From 21-14-0-10-47-8 sp966211795 (GTDB lineage: Bacteria; Bdellovibrionota; Bdellovibrionia; Bdellovibrionales; Bdellovibrionaceae): a stretch of DNA of 64,000 nt. Made by a program: the position numbers and the translations under genes. How positions within the stretch are numbered: position 1 is the stretch's first letter; every line of letters begins with the position of its first letter. Below are positions 17,052-25,393 of the stretch, in pieces. Location: NCBI GenBank assembly GCA_966211795.1, contig CBIHNW010000004.1, positions 163,789 to 227,788 on the forward strand, given 5' to 3'. Under the pieces are notes generated by a model. The model saw nothing but the letters and a program-made list of their open reading frames with translations. It did not search any database and was not told the origin of the DNA.

Positions 17052-17549
17052 GTGGAAGCAAAGCTGAACAAAATTAAATTGTTGATCATGGATGTCGACG
17101 GAGTCCTGACGGATTGTCGAACATTTATGGATTCGGATGGCCAGTGGAAGCGCCTGTTCTCAATTCGTGACGGTTACGGGATCGCCCGCATGATGGAGGC
17201 CGGTTACAAAACGGCCGTCATCACCGGAACCAAAGCATTGGACATCGAAAAGCGGGTTCAGCATCTGGGCATCCATTATTTCTTTCAAGGCTCGACGGAA
17301 AAAATGCCGGCATTCGAGCAGATCCAGAAAGATTCGGGACTGTCGCCAAATGAGATGGCCTATATCGGGGACGATCTCTTTGATATTCCGCTGCTGAAGA
17401 AGGTGGGGTTTGCCGCCACCGTGCCGGATGCCATGGAAGAAGTTTTGGAAGTGGTGGATTACGTGACGAAGCGACCCGGTGGCAACGGTGCCGTGCGCGA
17501 GGTCTGTGATTTTATTTTTAAGTTCGGGGCTTTCAGCGGTCGCAAATAG
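17052..17549 (+). CDS. kdsC: Kdo-8-phosphate phosphatase
   Basis: A 165-residue HAD-superfamily phosphatase of the KdsC class, which removes phosphate from Kdo-8-P before CMP activation. The nucleophile motif is MDVDGVLTD, followed by the KdsC-type FSIRDGYGIARMMEAGYKTAVITG and the late acidic pair YIGDDLFDIPLL. The start is GTG at 17052. It belongs with kdsB and kdsD upstream and with lptC/A-lptB far downstream; the beta-barrel gene of the motility locus begins only 23 bases later. Confidence 0.93.
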   Translation: MEAKLNKIKLLIMDVDGVLTDCRTFMDSDGQWKRLFSIRDGYGIARMMEAGYKTAVITGTKALDIEKRVQHLGIHYFFQGSTEKMPAFEQIQKDSGLSPNEMAYIGDDLFDIPLLKKVGFAATVPDAMEEVLEVVDYVTKRPGGNGAVREVCDFIFKFGAFSGRK

Positions 17550-17572
17550 GACAGCATCAAGGAATGACAACT

Positions 17573-18319
17573 ATGAATCGATTGTTTGCAAAATGGGGCT
17601 TGATCACTTTCTTCGCGATGCTTTTGGTTTTGGTGGAAAGCAATGAAGTGCGCGCGGCCGAATCGATGGATATCCAAGAAGACGAGCTGGCGCAAGAATC
17701 CGTTCTGCCAAAATTCGACCGCCCCGATACGGTTCGCCACCGCAACGTCGTGACCGAGAAGAAATTCGAAGGTGGCGTGTATTATGGATGGAATATTCTC
17801 GAGCCGATCTTGAATCAAAGCAAAGTCGGGGTGAACTTGGGTTATCACCTGAGCGAGCAATCCGCGATCATGTTCAACTATGCGCAGTGGATGTCGGGCT
17901 TGAACCAGCAATACACCGATGGTCTGGCGGCCGGCGGAAACAATCTTGATTTCGACCGTTCTCCGAAATTGAAGTATTCGTTGTATGGTCATTACGAATG
18001 GAAGATCTTCTACGGAAAAATCAGTTTCACCAAACAAGGCGTCGTGAATCTTTCGACATATCCTATTTTCGGAGTGGGGACGACGGCCTACGAACATAAA
18101 AGTTATTTCGGTGCTGATGTTGGCATCGGACAGAAATTTTATTTCGGAAAATCAATCGCCCTGCGTGCGGATTTCAAACTTCAGTACGCGCAAAAGCCCA
18201 GTCCTTTTTTGAAAGGACACATGAAAACAACGGATCCCAAGCCGGAAAATTTGACCGACTTCCAAGATAAGTGGGACATCGGCACCATGCTCGAGATCGG
18301 CGTTTCCTTTCTGCTTTAG
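17573..18319 (+). CDS. Outer-membrane beta-barrel protein, GltB/GltA-like
   Basis: A 248-residue exported protein. I choose ATG 17573, with AAGGA 9 bases upstream, over ATG 17564. A signal peptide (about 1-29, ending EVRAAES) precedes an acidic linker and alternating aromatic strands (GGVYYGWNILEP, SYFGADVGIGQKFYFG, terminal LEIGVSFLL) typical of small outer-membrane barrels. It belongs to the group of barrels associated with Myxococcus adventurous gliding and related delta-proteobacterial loci. In Myxococcus gltB-gltA precede gltC, the order seen here, which is the main reason for the tentative name. Confidence 0.75.
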   Translation: MNRLFAKWGLITFFAMLLVLVESNEVRAAESMDIQEDELAQESVLPKFDRPDTVRHRNVVTEKKFEGGVYYGWNILEPILNQSKVGVNLGYHLSEQSAIMFNYAQWMSGLNQQYTDGLAAGGNNLDFDRSPKLKYSLYGHYEWKIFYGKISFTKQGVVNLSTYPIFGVGTTAYEHKSYFGADVGIGQKFYFGKSIALRADFKLQYAQKPSPFLKGHMKTTDPKPENLTDFQDKWDIGTMLEIGVSFLL

Positions 18320-18333
18320 GGTTTTCTCCTCAC

Positions 18334-18352
18334 GGCCGAACCGCGTTCGGTC
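18334..18352. repeat. Short hairpin in gap between the barrel genes
   Basis: CCGAAC-CGC-GTTCGG (18336-18350) forms a 6-base stem that extends to 8 with one G-T pair. It stands 14 bases after the first barrel gene without a T-run. The same 254-base gap also has a CCGGT tandem (about 18483-18497). It may separate expression of the two barrel genes. Confidence 0.35.
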
Positions 18353-18573
18353 TCCAGCACTGTTCCCGCAAATGCTTGCCGACCGAAATCACTTTCATCC
18401 ACCAGCGACGGAGCGGGCGTTGATGCGCGATAAATTTGGCGCTTGAACAAGGCTTCTCGATCCAAGCATTTCGACTTTTATCTGGTCCGGTCCGGTCTAG
18501 TTTCATCTCGAGTTCCTACAAGCCTTCAGAAAAATTAGCTATTTTAAGAAGTGGCAGGTTGAAGGATGTGAAA

Positions 18574-19395
18574 ATGCGAAAAAGTTTTCTACTAGGTACG
18601 GCATTGTTCGTGATGACTCACTTTGTGACGCCAGCCTGGGCACAAGAAGAGGATAGCTTGGATAATTCGACTGATGTGGATCAGATTGAAGCCGAGCTTG
18701 CAAAGCGAACCGTAAAAACTCCGGCGCCAACGGAAGTCAAAGTTGAGAAGGATGAAAAGCTTGAAGATTTCTCAGGTCTCGGGAAGCTTGCGCCTTTCAG
18801 TGAAATCTCGGTCATCCAAAAGCGTTACATGCCGAAGACCGGTCGCTTTCAATTTTTCTTGGGCCTCGCGAACGTGGTGAATGATCCCTGGTTCTTAGGG
18901 ATCGGCGCGGATGCGCGTCTCGCTTACCACTTCACCGAATCTTGGGGCGTCGAAGCGACGGGCGTTTTCCTGACGAACTCGCAACGGGAAGCCATCAAGG
19001 ATCTTTACGATCAGCACGGAGTCCGCACGGATTCGATCATCACGGCGAAGGGTTACACCGGCGCTTCGGTTGTCTGGAATCCGATTTACGGAAAAATGGG
19101 AATGTTCAATCGTCGCATCATCCCGTTTGATATGTACTTTGCTTTGGGCGGCGGTTCGACATCGGTCGACGGTGGCAGCGGCGGTACCACCATGCATTTT
19201 GGGACGGGACAAATTTTCGCTCTGTCCAAAGCCATGGGGTTTCGCTGGGATTTTTCTTGGAACAGTTTCAACGCGACTCCAAACCAAAGCGATGCGCAAA
19301 AAACGGCGAACATTCAGCCCAGCTCACAAAGCTTTAATAACTTGCTTCTGACATTTGGTTTCAGCTTTTTCTTTCCGGAGGCCAAGTACCGATGA
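18574..19395 (+). CDS. Outer-membrane beta-barrel protein, GltA/GltB-like
   Basis: A 273-residue exported protein. The start at 18574 has GAAGGA 7 bases upstream and begins the signal peptide MRKSFLLGTALFVM...PAWAQ; the open frame reaches back to 18436 without protein character. After an acidic region (20-85) come barrel-like strands, FQFFLGLANVVNDPWFLGIG and the final LLLTFGFSFFFPEAKYR. Together with the preceding gene it forms a pair of outer-membrane barrels like GltB/GltA. Its stop overlaps the next TPR gene (ATGA), linking it to the periplasmic parts of the machine. Confidence 0.75.
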   Translation: MRKSFLLGTALFVMTHFVTPAWAQEEDSLDNSTDVDQIEAELAKRTVKTPAPTEVKVEKDEKLEDFSGLGKLAPFSEISVIQKRYMPKTGRFQFFLGLANVVNDPWFLGIGADARLAYHFTESWGVEATGVFLTNSQREAIKDLYDQHGVRTDSIITAKGYTGASVVWNPIYGKMGMFNRRIIPFDMYFALGGGSTSVDGGSGGTTMHFGTGQIFALSKAMGFRWDFSWNSFNATPNQSDAQKTANIQPSSQSFNNLLLTFGFSFFFPEAKYR

Positions 19396-21029
19396 GAACA
19401 CACTCAGTCTTGATCAGTTCTGTTCTGGCGGCGATTATGGGCCTGGCTCCTATGTCGGCTTACGCGCAGCCCGCCCGCACGGCGCGAAGGGTTGCGGCTC
19501 CGGTTCACAAGGCCGCTCCGAACAACACTCGCGGATTTTCGCCGCAACCGAAAGCGGCCGCCACCCCTGCGACGTCCAGTCAAAGCCAACGACAGCTGTC
19601 GGAAGCGTTAACCATGGTTCGCAATGGTCAGTACGACCAGGCGGCGGTTCGATTGTTTTCTTTAGCTCGACGGTCCGATCTGGTCGAAGAGCGCATGCAG
19701 ATCAAATACATTCTGGGCGTTTGCTTGCTGGAATTGAATTTCAATCAGGTGGCCGCGTTTCAATTCGTGGACGTGATCCGAAACGGCAACAGCAAGTACA
19801 CGAAGCAAGCCATCGAAAAGCTGACCGTTGCGGCGGACGAGCTGGGTGATGACTCGCTTTTGACGTACGCGATCTCGAAAGTTCAGATTGAAGATTTTCC
19901 CGATAAATATCGCGACATGATCTTCTACCGTTTGGGCGAGATCAAACTGAAGAACGGGCAGTCGCTCGAAGCCGCGCAGGCTTTCAGCAAGGTCGGATCG
20001 ACCAGCCGGTATTTCACCCAAGCTAAATTCAACCGAGGGCGCGCGCTATTAGAGGCCAATCAGCCGAATGAAGCGCTCAAGTCTTTTCAAAGTCTTCTGC
20101 AGACACGAAGCATGGCGAGCGTGACCGATACCAACCGGGTCGCGGCCGAGCTGGCGATTGCGCGAACCTATTACCAAGCGCAAGATTGGGATTCCGCCAT
20201 CGAGTGGTACCGCAAGATTCCGCGTGACACCGAATTCTGGCATACCGCTTTGTTTGAAGAAAGCTGGGCGTTCTTGCGAGCGGCCCGATTTCGTTCGGCC
20301 CTTTCCAACTTTCAGTCACTGCACTCTTCTTACTATGAAGACTTTTACATTCCCGAATCTCTGCTGTTGCGGGCGATCGTGTATCTTTACATCTGCAAGT
20401 ACAGTGAGATGGATAAGGTTTTGGATCTCTTCGAGAAGACTTACGGACCGGTACGCAACAGCTTGGCAGATTTCGTGAAAACCAATCGGGACCCGATGTC
20501 CTATTACCAAGAGATGGAAAAGACCATTCTGGCCCGTCGTGATGGACGCACGCCAGCCGGTTTGCGAATTCCGTTCAATGTTGCCAAGCAGCTGACGGAT
20601 GAGGGCGATATCAAGCGGGCTTTCGCTTACCTGAAAACGCTGGGCGAAGAGAAACGACGCCTGGATGCGCATCCAGTTTTGGGCCGTGGATCGCTGGCTA
20701 ATTATGCCAATAAAATTTTGAGCAACCGAAACCGCAACACGCGCATCAGCATCGGCGATATGACAAAAGCGCACATGATGACGATCCGCACGGACCTGCA
20801 TGATCTTTATGAGCAGGCGGGTTTCATCCGCTACGAAATGATCAACGGCCAAAAAGAGCAATTGAAAAAGAGAATCGCTGGCAAAGATATCAGCGACAAG
20901 CAAATCGACGAGAACGTAAACCGAGAATTTTACGTTCAGAACGGTTACGAGTACTGGCCATTCGACGGCGAATACTGGCTTGATGAAATTGGAAATTACC
21001 ACTATCTCGGAAAACAGAGTTGCGAGTAA
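19392..21029 (+). CDS. Periplasmic TPR protein, GltC-like
   Basis: A 545-residue protein with a signal peptide (ends SAYAQ, about residue 26), a basic Ala/Pro linker and then tetratricopeptide-like helical pairs from about 65 to 340 (LTMVRNGQYDQAAVRLFSL, FYRLGEIKLKNGQSLEAAQAF, WDSAIEWYRKIPRD). A C-terminal helical region ends with an aromatic cluster (YEYWPFDGEYWLDEIGNYHYL). GGAGG precedes the ATG, which overlaps the preceding stop. In Myxococcus GltC is the periplasmic TPR protein that follows the GltB and GltA barrels; position and architecture agree, but I could not compare sequences. Confidence 0.75.
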   Translation: MRTHSVLISSVLAAIMGLAPMSAYAQPARTARRVAAPVHKAAPNNTRGFSPQPKAAATPATSSQSQRQLSEALTMVRNGQYDQAAVRLFSLARRSDLVEERMQIKYILGVCLLELNFNQVAAFQFVDVIRNGNSKYTKQAIEKLTVAADELGDDSLLTYAISKVQIEDFPDKYRDMIFYRLGEIKLKNGQSLEAAQAFSKVGSTSRYFTQAKFNRGRALLEANQPNEALKSFQSLLQTRSMASVTDTNRVAAELAIARTYYQAQDWDSAIEWYRKIPRDTEFWHTALFEESWAFLRAARFRSALSNFQSLHSSYYEDFYIPESLLLRAIVYLYICKYSEMDKVLDLFEKTYGPVRNSLADFVKTNRDPMSYYQEMEKTILARRDGRTPAGLRIPFNVAKQLTDEGDIKRAFAYLKTLGEEKRRLDAHPVLGRGSLANYANKILSNRNRNTRISIGDMTKAHMMTIRTDLHDLYEQAGFIRYEMINGQKEQLKKRIAGKDISDKQIDENVNREFYVQNGYEYWPFDGEYWLDEIGNYHYLGKQSCE

Positions 21030-21031
21030 TT

Positions 21032-24000
21032 ATGAAGAAGATTTTATTTTCCCTTTCGGTCCCCGTGTTCGTTCTTGCTGCAGAGCCAGTTCTCGCTTTG
21101 CAGTCGAACAAAAATCACAGCAAGAAGCCGACAGCCGCGACCACCCCGACGAAGAAAAAAACGGTGGGCGAGCTGTTGAAACAAGCCGATCGTGGCGCCG
21201 GTCTTTCGATGCAGAAGAAAGACATTTCTCTGCCTGAAGCCGGAGACCTTTTTGATCAGAAAAAAACTCAGGTCAATCTCAATCAGGTGAAGCCGCCGAA
21301 GACATCGACTTTCTTCGAAGATGCAAACGACGACAAGGCCCGCCTCGAGAAGATCACGGATCAGCAGATCGCCGAGCTTTTCAAGCTGACGCAGAAATTT
21401 AAAAATTCTCCGCAGCGGGGAGAGTTGTGGCTTCGTTTGGCCGAGCTTTACGTTGAAAAAGCGGCGGTGATTGATTTCCGCAAACAGGGCGATTACGATA
21501 ATGCCCTGAAGGACTATCAAGCCGGTAAACGAAAGAGCAAGCCCGTGCTCGACCTGGCCGATGCCAAAGAGTACAACAAAAAAGCAATCCAGCTTTACGA
21601 ATGGTTCGCCCGGGATTTTCCAAAAGACGACAAGATGGACCAGGCGCTCTTTTTCCTGGGTTACAATTATTACGAGCTTGGCAGCCTGGAAATCGGAACC
21701 AAATATTACACGCGTTTAACGAAAGAATTTCCGACCAGTCCCTACGTGATCGAAACCAACTTTGCCCTGGCCGAATACCATTTTGAAAACGAGAAATGGC
21801 AAGTGGCGCAATCGCATTACGCCCAGGTGCTCAAGTACAAGCGTCATCGCCTGTACAACTTTTCTTTGTACAAAACAGCTTGGTGTCAGTTCCGTTCCGG
21901 TCAAACACGCGAAGCTTTGCAAACCATGGAAAACCTGATCCGCGTCTCGAAAGAGCAGGCGACTCAGGACCGCGTTCAAGGAAAGAAAACGATCAACAAG
22001 GGCCGTTTGGAAAACGAAGGCTTGCGTGACATCGTGGTCTTCTACGCCGATGTCGGCGAGGCCGAAAAAGCTCCTGGATATTTCAAAGCTTTGGCGGGTA
22101 AAGACGGAAATAACTATGTCGAAAAGCTGGCCTACCTTTATGCCGACAAAGGAAACCTGGCGGGCTCGCGGTACCTGTTCAATTACCTGATCCAGCAAGA
22201 TCCGACTTCGGTGAAAGCATTCGATTACAAGTACCAAGTGGTGCGGCTTTTTTCGAACGCCAAGAAATCTCGCGAATTTCGCGAAGAAATGTTCGCCTGG
22301 ATTCGTGATTTCGGCACGGGCAGTGCTTGGTACCAAGCCAATCAGGCCAACACCGATTTCGTCGCGAACTCGTACAAGCTCCGCGAGCAAACTTTGCGAA
22401 CTTATATCTTGCAGCAACACCAAACAGCGCAGAATTCACGCGCGGCTTTCTCGCAGGCCTTGGCGCTGGAAGGTTACAAGCTTTACCTGACAGAATTTAA
22501 AGATTCGCCGGTCGTGGCGGATATGCACTTTTACTATGCCGAACTTTTGTATGATTTGAGAAAATACAACGAGGCCGGCGAACAGTACAGCTGGGTCGCG
22601 CAAAATGGCAAAAACTCGAAATTCTACTCGCGGGCCTCTGAGAACGTCGTGTTAGCCCTCGAGAAGGACCTGCCAAAGGATGAAGAACTGGCACAGAAAA
22701 TCGGCAAGAGTGTCGACCCTCTGGCGCTGGATTCGCGCTCTGAAAAATTCATCGCCGCGGCTCAGGATTACATCGTTCGCTTGCCGGATACCGAAAAGGC
22801 GATCGAGATGAAGTTTCGTATCGGCCGCTTGTACTATCAGCACAATCAGTTCGATCAGGCCATTCCGTTTTTTCGCGAAATCGTTTCGAAGCATTCGAAG
22901 TCCAAGTTCGCCGAATACTCGGCCAATCTTTTACTGGATGCCTACAACCTGAAGAAGGATTATGCGGGTCTGGAAAAAGCCGGGGGCGAATTGCTGGCGA
23001 TGCCGGGAATCGCGGGATCGAAAGCGGGTTCAGACATTCGCGAAGTCATGGAAAAAGCGAGCTTCAAGCGTGCCCAAGATCTCGAGGTTTCGAAGGATTT
23101 CGGCGGCAGTGCTCAGCAGTTTGAAAGTTTCGCAAAACAGAACCCACACTCGCCACTGGCGGTGACGGCGCTGTTCAATTCGGCGATCAACTATGAGCGT
23201 GCCGGTATGAACAACAAAGCGATTTCGGCCCACGCGGCGGTTCTGAGCTCGAAGGAAAAAGCGGCTGAACCTTTGAAGCCGAAATCTCGTCGTATCATCG
23301 GTAAGCTGTATCAGGATGCAGGTTTGCTCGAAGAAGCCGCGGGAGCTTACAACGCGGCCGCGGTCGAGGCTGGCAAAGATCCGCTGGCGGCCAATCTTTA
23401 CTTTAACGCCGCGATTTTGTACGAAGCGACCGGTAAGAATTCCGAAGCCATCCGTAACTACGAAACTTATTACAACACTTCGAAAAAGCATGATCGGGTG
23501 GAAGCCCTTTTCCAGATGGCGACCTTGCACCGAAAGCAGGGGGCATTGTCGAAGGCTTCGGATAACTATATCACTTACGTCAATTCGGGACAGGGCACCC
23601 AGGAACACAATGTCGAGGCTGCTTACTGGGTCTTCGATATTTCAAAACGCCTGAACCGCACGAGCGTGATGGAAACCTGGAAGCGAAGAACATTGAGCCT
23701 GCAAAAATCCTACGCTCCAGGCAAAAAGGGTCCAGGCGCGACTTACGCGGCGAAAATCAAATTGGCCGAAGCGACGGTTGTTTTCAACGAGTTGAAAGGC
23801 ATCCGCATTCCGGCAAATCCGGCCCAGCAGCAATCCGCGGCGAAGAAAAAGATCGCGTTGGTCACGCGCTTGAACGGCGAGCTTTCCGATGTGGTCAAGT
23901 ATGACAGCGCCGATGAAATCGTGGGCGCGCTTTCGATCTTGGGTCAGGCCAATTTGCACATGGGAGAATCCTTGGTCAATGCGCCGGTCCCGTCAGGATT

Positions 24001-24235
24001 GAATGCCGACGAGACCAAACAATATAAGGCAGGGATTGAAAAGCTGGCCGAGCCATTCTTCGGCAAAGCCAAAGAGAGCTTGAAGGCGGCCGTCGATCGC
24101 GGATCTGAATTGGATATGTTCAACGAGCATTACCACAAGGCCCGCCAGCTCGCATTGAAGCTGGATCCGAAAATGTATTATGACGGCGGAGAAATCGGTT
24201 CCGAAGTTCGCATGGGTAGCTGGGGGATGGAATGA
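21032..24235 (+). CDS. Large periplasmic TPR protein, GltD-like
   Basis: A 1067-residue protein with a signal peptide (MKKILFSLSVPVFVLAAEPVLA) and many TPR-like helical hairpins along nearly the whole chain, for example LWLRLAELYVEKAAVIDF, ALFFLGYNYYELGSLEIGTKYY and FRIGRLYYQHNQFDQAIPFF. The ATG at 21032 is preferred to an upstream TTG at 21020. Such long TPR proteins scaffold complexes; in Myxococcus the corresponding gltD product (AgnA/PglI-type) sits in the periplasm and is followed by gltE, gltF and gltG, the same order as here. It overlaps the next gene by ATGA. Confidence 0.8.
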   Translation: MKKILFSLSVPVFVLAAEPVLALQSNKNHSKKPTAATTPTKKKTVGELLKQADRGAGLSMQKKDISLPEAGDLFDQKKTQVNLNQVKPPKTSTFFEDANDDKARLEKITDQQIAELFKLTQKFKNSPQRGELWLRLAELYVEKAAVIDFRKQGDYDNALKDYQAGKRKSKPVLDLADAKEYNKKAIQLYEWFARDFPKDDKMDQALFFLGYNYYELGSLEIGTKYYTRLTKEFPTSPYVIETNFALAEYHFENEKWQVAQSHYAQVLKYKRHRLYNFSLYKTAWCQFRSGQTREALQTMENLIRVSKEQATQDRVQGKKTINKGRLENEGLRDIVVFYADVGEAEKAPGYFKALAGKDGNNYVEKLAYLYADKGNLAGSRYLFNYLIQQDPTSVKAFDYKYQVVRLFSNAKKSREFREEMFAWIRDFGTGSAWYQANQANTDFVANSYKLREQTLRTYILQQHQTAQNSRAAFSQALALEGYKLYLTEFKDSPVVADMHFYYAELLYDLRKYNEAGEQYSWVAQNGKNSKFYSRASENVVLALEKDLPKDEELAQKIGKSVDPLALDSRSEKFIAAAQDYIVRLPDTEKAIEMKFRIGRLYYQHNQFDQAIPFFREIVSKHSKSKFAEYSANLLLDAYNLKKDYAGLEKAGGELLAMPGIAGSKAGSDIREVMEKASFKRAQDLEVSKDFGGSAQQFESFAKQNPHSPLAVTALFNSAINYERAGMNNKAISAHAAVLSSKEKAAEPLKPKSRRIIGKLYQDAGLLEEAAGAYNAAAVEAGKDPLAANLYFNAAILYEATGKNSEAIRNYETYYNTSKKHDRVEALFQMATLHRKQGALSKASDNYITYVNSGQGTQEHNVEAAYWVFDISKRLNRTSVMETWKRRTLSLQKSYAPGKKGPGATYAAKIKLAEATVVFNELKGIRIPANPAQQQSAAKKKIALVTRLNGELSDVVKYDSADEIVGALSILGQANLHMGESLVNAPVPSGLNADETKQYKAGIEKLAEPFFGKAKESLKAAVDRGSELDMFNEHYHKARQLALKLDPKMYYDGGEIGSEVRMGSWGME

Positions 24236-25086
24236 AAAAATTGACGACTTTAACCGCAATGCTTTTGTTGAGCGCTTGCGCTTCGAAATCTCCGGCTCCG
24301 GTTGACGATGAGGCAATCGAGCCTGGTTACGCGGCGGAATCACCGAGTGCGAAGGCGAAGCCCGCGAAAAAAGCCAGCGAGGCCAGCGAACCCGCGAAGC
24401 AAGCCGCAACGACCTCACGAAGCGATGCGAGCGGTCTCAGTGAGGCCATCGAGAGCGGTAACGATGACAGCATCGCAAAGGCCGCTTCGATCGTGCTGGC
24501 GAAAAATTCGAACGATGCCAAAGCACTGAACGCGATGGGGTTGGTGCAATATCATAAAGGTCATTTGCCAGCGGCACTTTTGATGTTTGATAAAGCTTTG
24601 AAGGCGGATCCGCGCTTGGCCGCAGCTCACAGTAATCGCGGTCTTGTTTACCTTTCGCAGAAAGAAGACAGCAGCGCCCTGAAAGAATTCCGCAAGGCTT
24701 TAGAGGTGGATCCGGTCAACGGCATCGCCGCCGCGAATATTGGTTCGATCTACATCGAGAATAAGGACTATACAAAAGCCTTGGTGGCGATGGAAATTGC
24801 GTACCGACAGAATTCGAAAGACGTGAAGGTCCTGAATAATTACGGCATCGCTTTGACCGCGAATGAGAAATATCCGCAAGCGAAAGACGTGTACAAAAAA
24901 GCTATGGATCTCAATCCTGGCAACAAAGACATCATGCTCAATTACGCCATTTTGCTGATCGAACATTTGAACGCAAGTAAAGATGGACTGGACCTTTTGA
25001 GTAAGATTCGATTTCTTGGACCATCACCTGAGGTCAGGAATCGAATTAATGTTTTGGAAAATTCAGCAAAAGCTGGTTTAAAATAA
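24232..25086 (+). CDS. TPR lipoprotein, GltE/AglT-like
   Basis: A 284-residue lipoprotein. The signal peptide MKKLTTLTAMLLLSAC has a perfect LSAC lipobox, and the mature Cys is followed by ASKS, compatible with outer-membrane sorting. An Ala/Lys/Ser-rich linker (20-65) precedes about five TPR units (ALNAMGLVQYHKGHLPAALLMFDKAL, NRGLVYLSQKEDSSALKEF). Myxococcus GltE (AglT) is an outer-membrane TPR lipoprotein needed for gliding and lies between gltD and gltF; this gene has the same place and design. It is coupled to gltD-like by ATGA. Confidence 0.8.
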   Translation: MKKLTTLTAMLLLSACASKSPAPVDDEAIEPGYAAESPSAKAKPAKKASEASEPAKQAATTSRSDASGLSEAIESGNDDSIAKAASIVLAKNSNDAKALNAMGLVQYHKGHLPAALLMFDKALKADPRLAAAHSNRGLVYLSQKEDSSALKEFRKALEVDPVNGIAAANIGSIYIENKDYTKALVAMEIAYRQNSKDVKVLNNYGIALTANEKYPQAKDVYKKAMDLNPGNKDIMLNYAILLIEHLNASKDGLDLLSKIRFLGPSPEVRNRINVLENSAKAGLK

Positions 25087-25093
25087 GAAGACG

Positions 25094-25393
25094 GTGAATC
25101 AACATATGTGCATCATGAGAAACAGCTGGAAAAAAACAATTTGGTTCGTGGCGATCCTCACGGTTGTCGCCTTTTCTTCGCAGATTCTGCATGCACAAGA
25201 AAAGATTGAGAAGAAAAAAGCGCTGAGCTTTGAAGACGAGTTGGTTGAAGGCTCGACGCAAAAGCCGGAACTTTTTTATCTCTTTCAGAAGAAGAACTTC
25301 AATTACAAACGTCTGATTAAACTGAGAGAGAATTTTCTGCCTGAAATGAGAAAAACATCTGAGGATCTTCAACGAGTTCGGAGTTCGAATTGA
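25094..25393 (+). CDS. Small exported or anchored protein, GltF-like by position
   Basis: A 99-residue protein (GTG at 25094; ATG at 25106 or 25115 are alternatives). An N-terminal hydrophobic helix (about 14-33, TIWFVAILTVVAFSSQILHA) acts as signal peptide or anchor; the rest is short and charged with a characteristic KPELFYLFQKKNFNYKRLIK block. It lies between the GltE-like and GltG-like genes, exactly where Myxococcus has gltF. I do not know a biochemical role. Its last codons overlap the TTG start of the next gene. Confidence 0.65.
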   Translation: MNQHMCIMRNSWKKTIWFVAILTVVAFSSQILHAQEKIEKKKALSFEDELVEGSTQKPELFYLFQKKNFNYKRLIKLRENFLPEMRKTSEDLQRVRSSN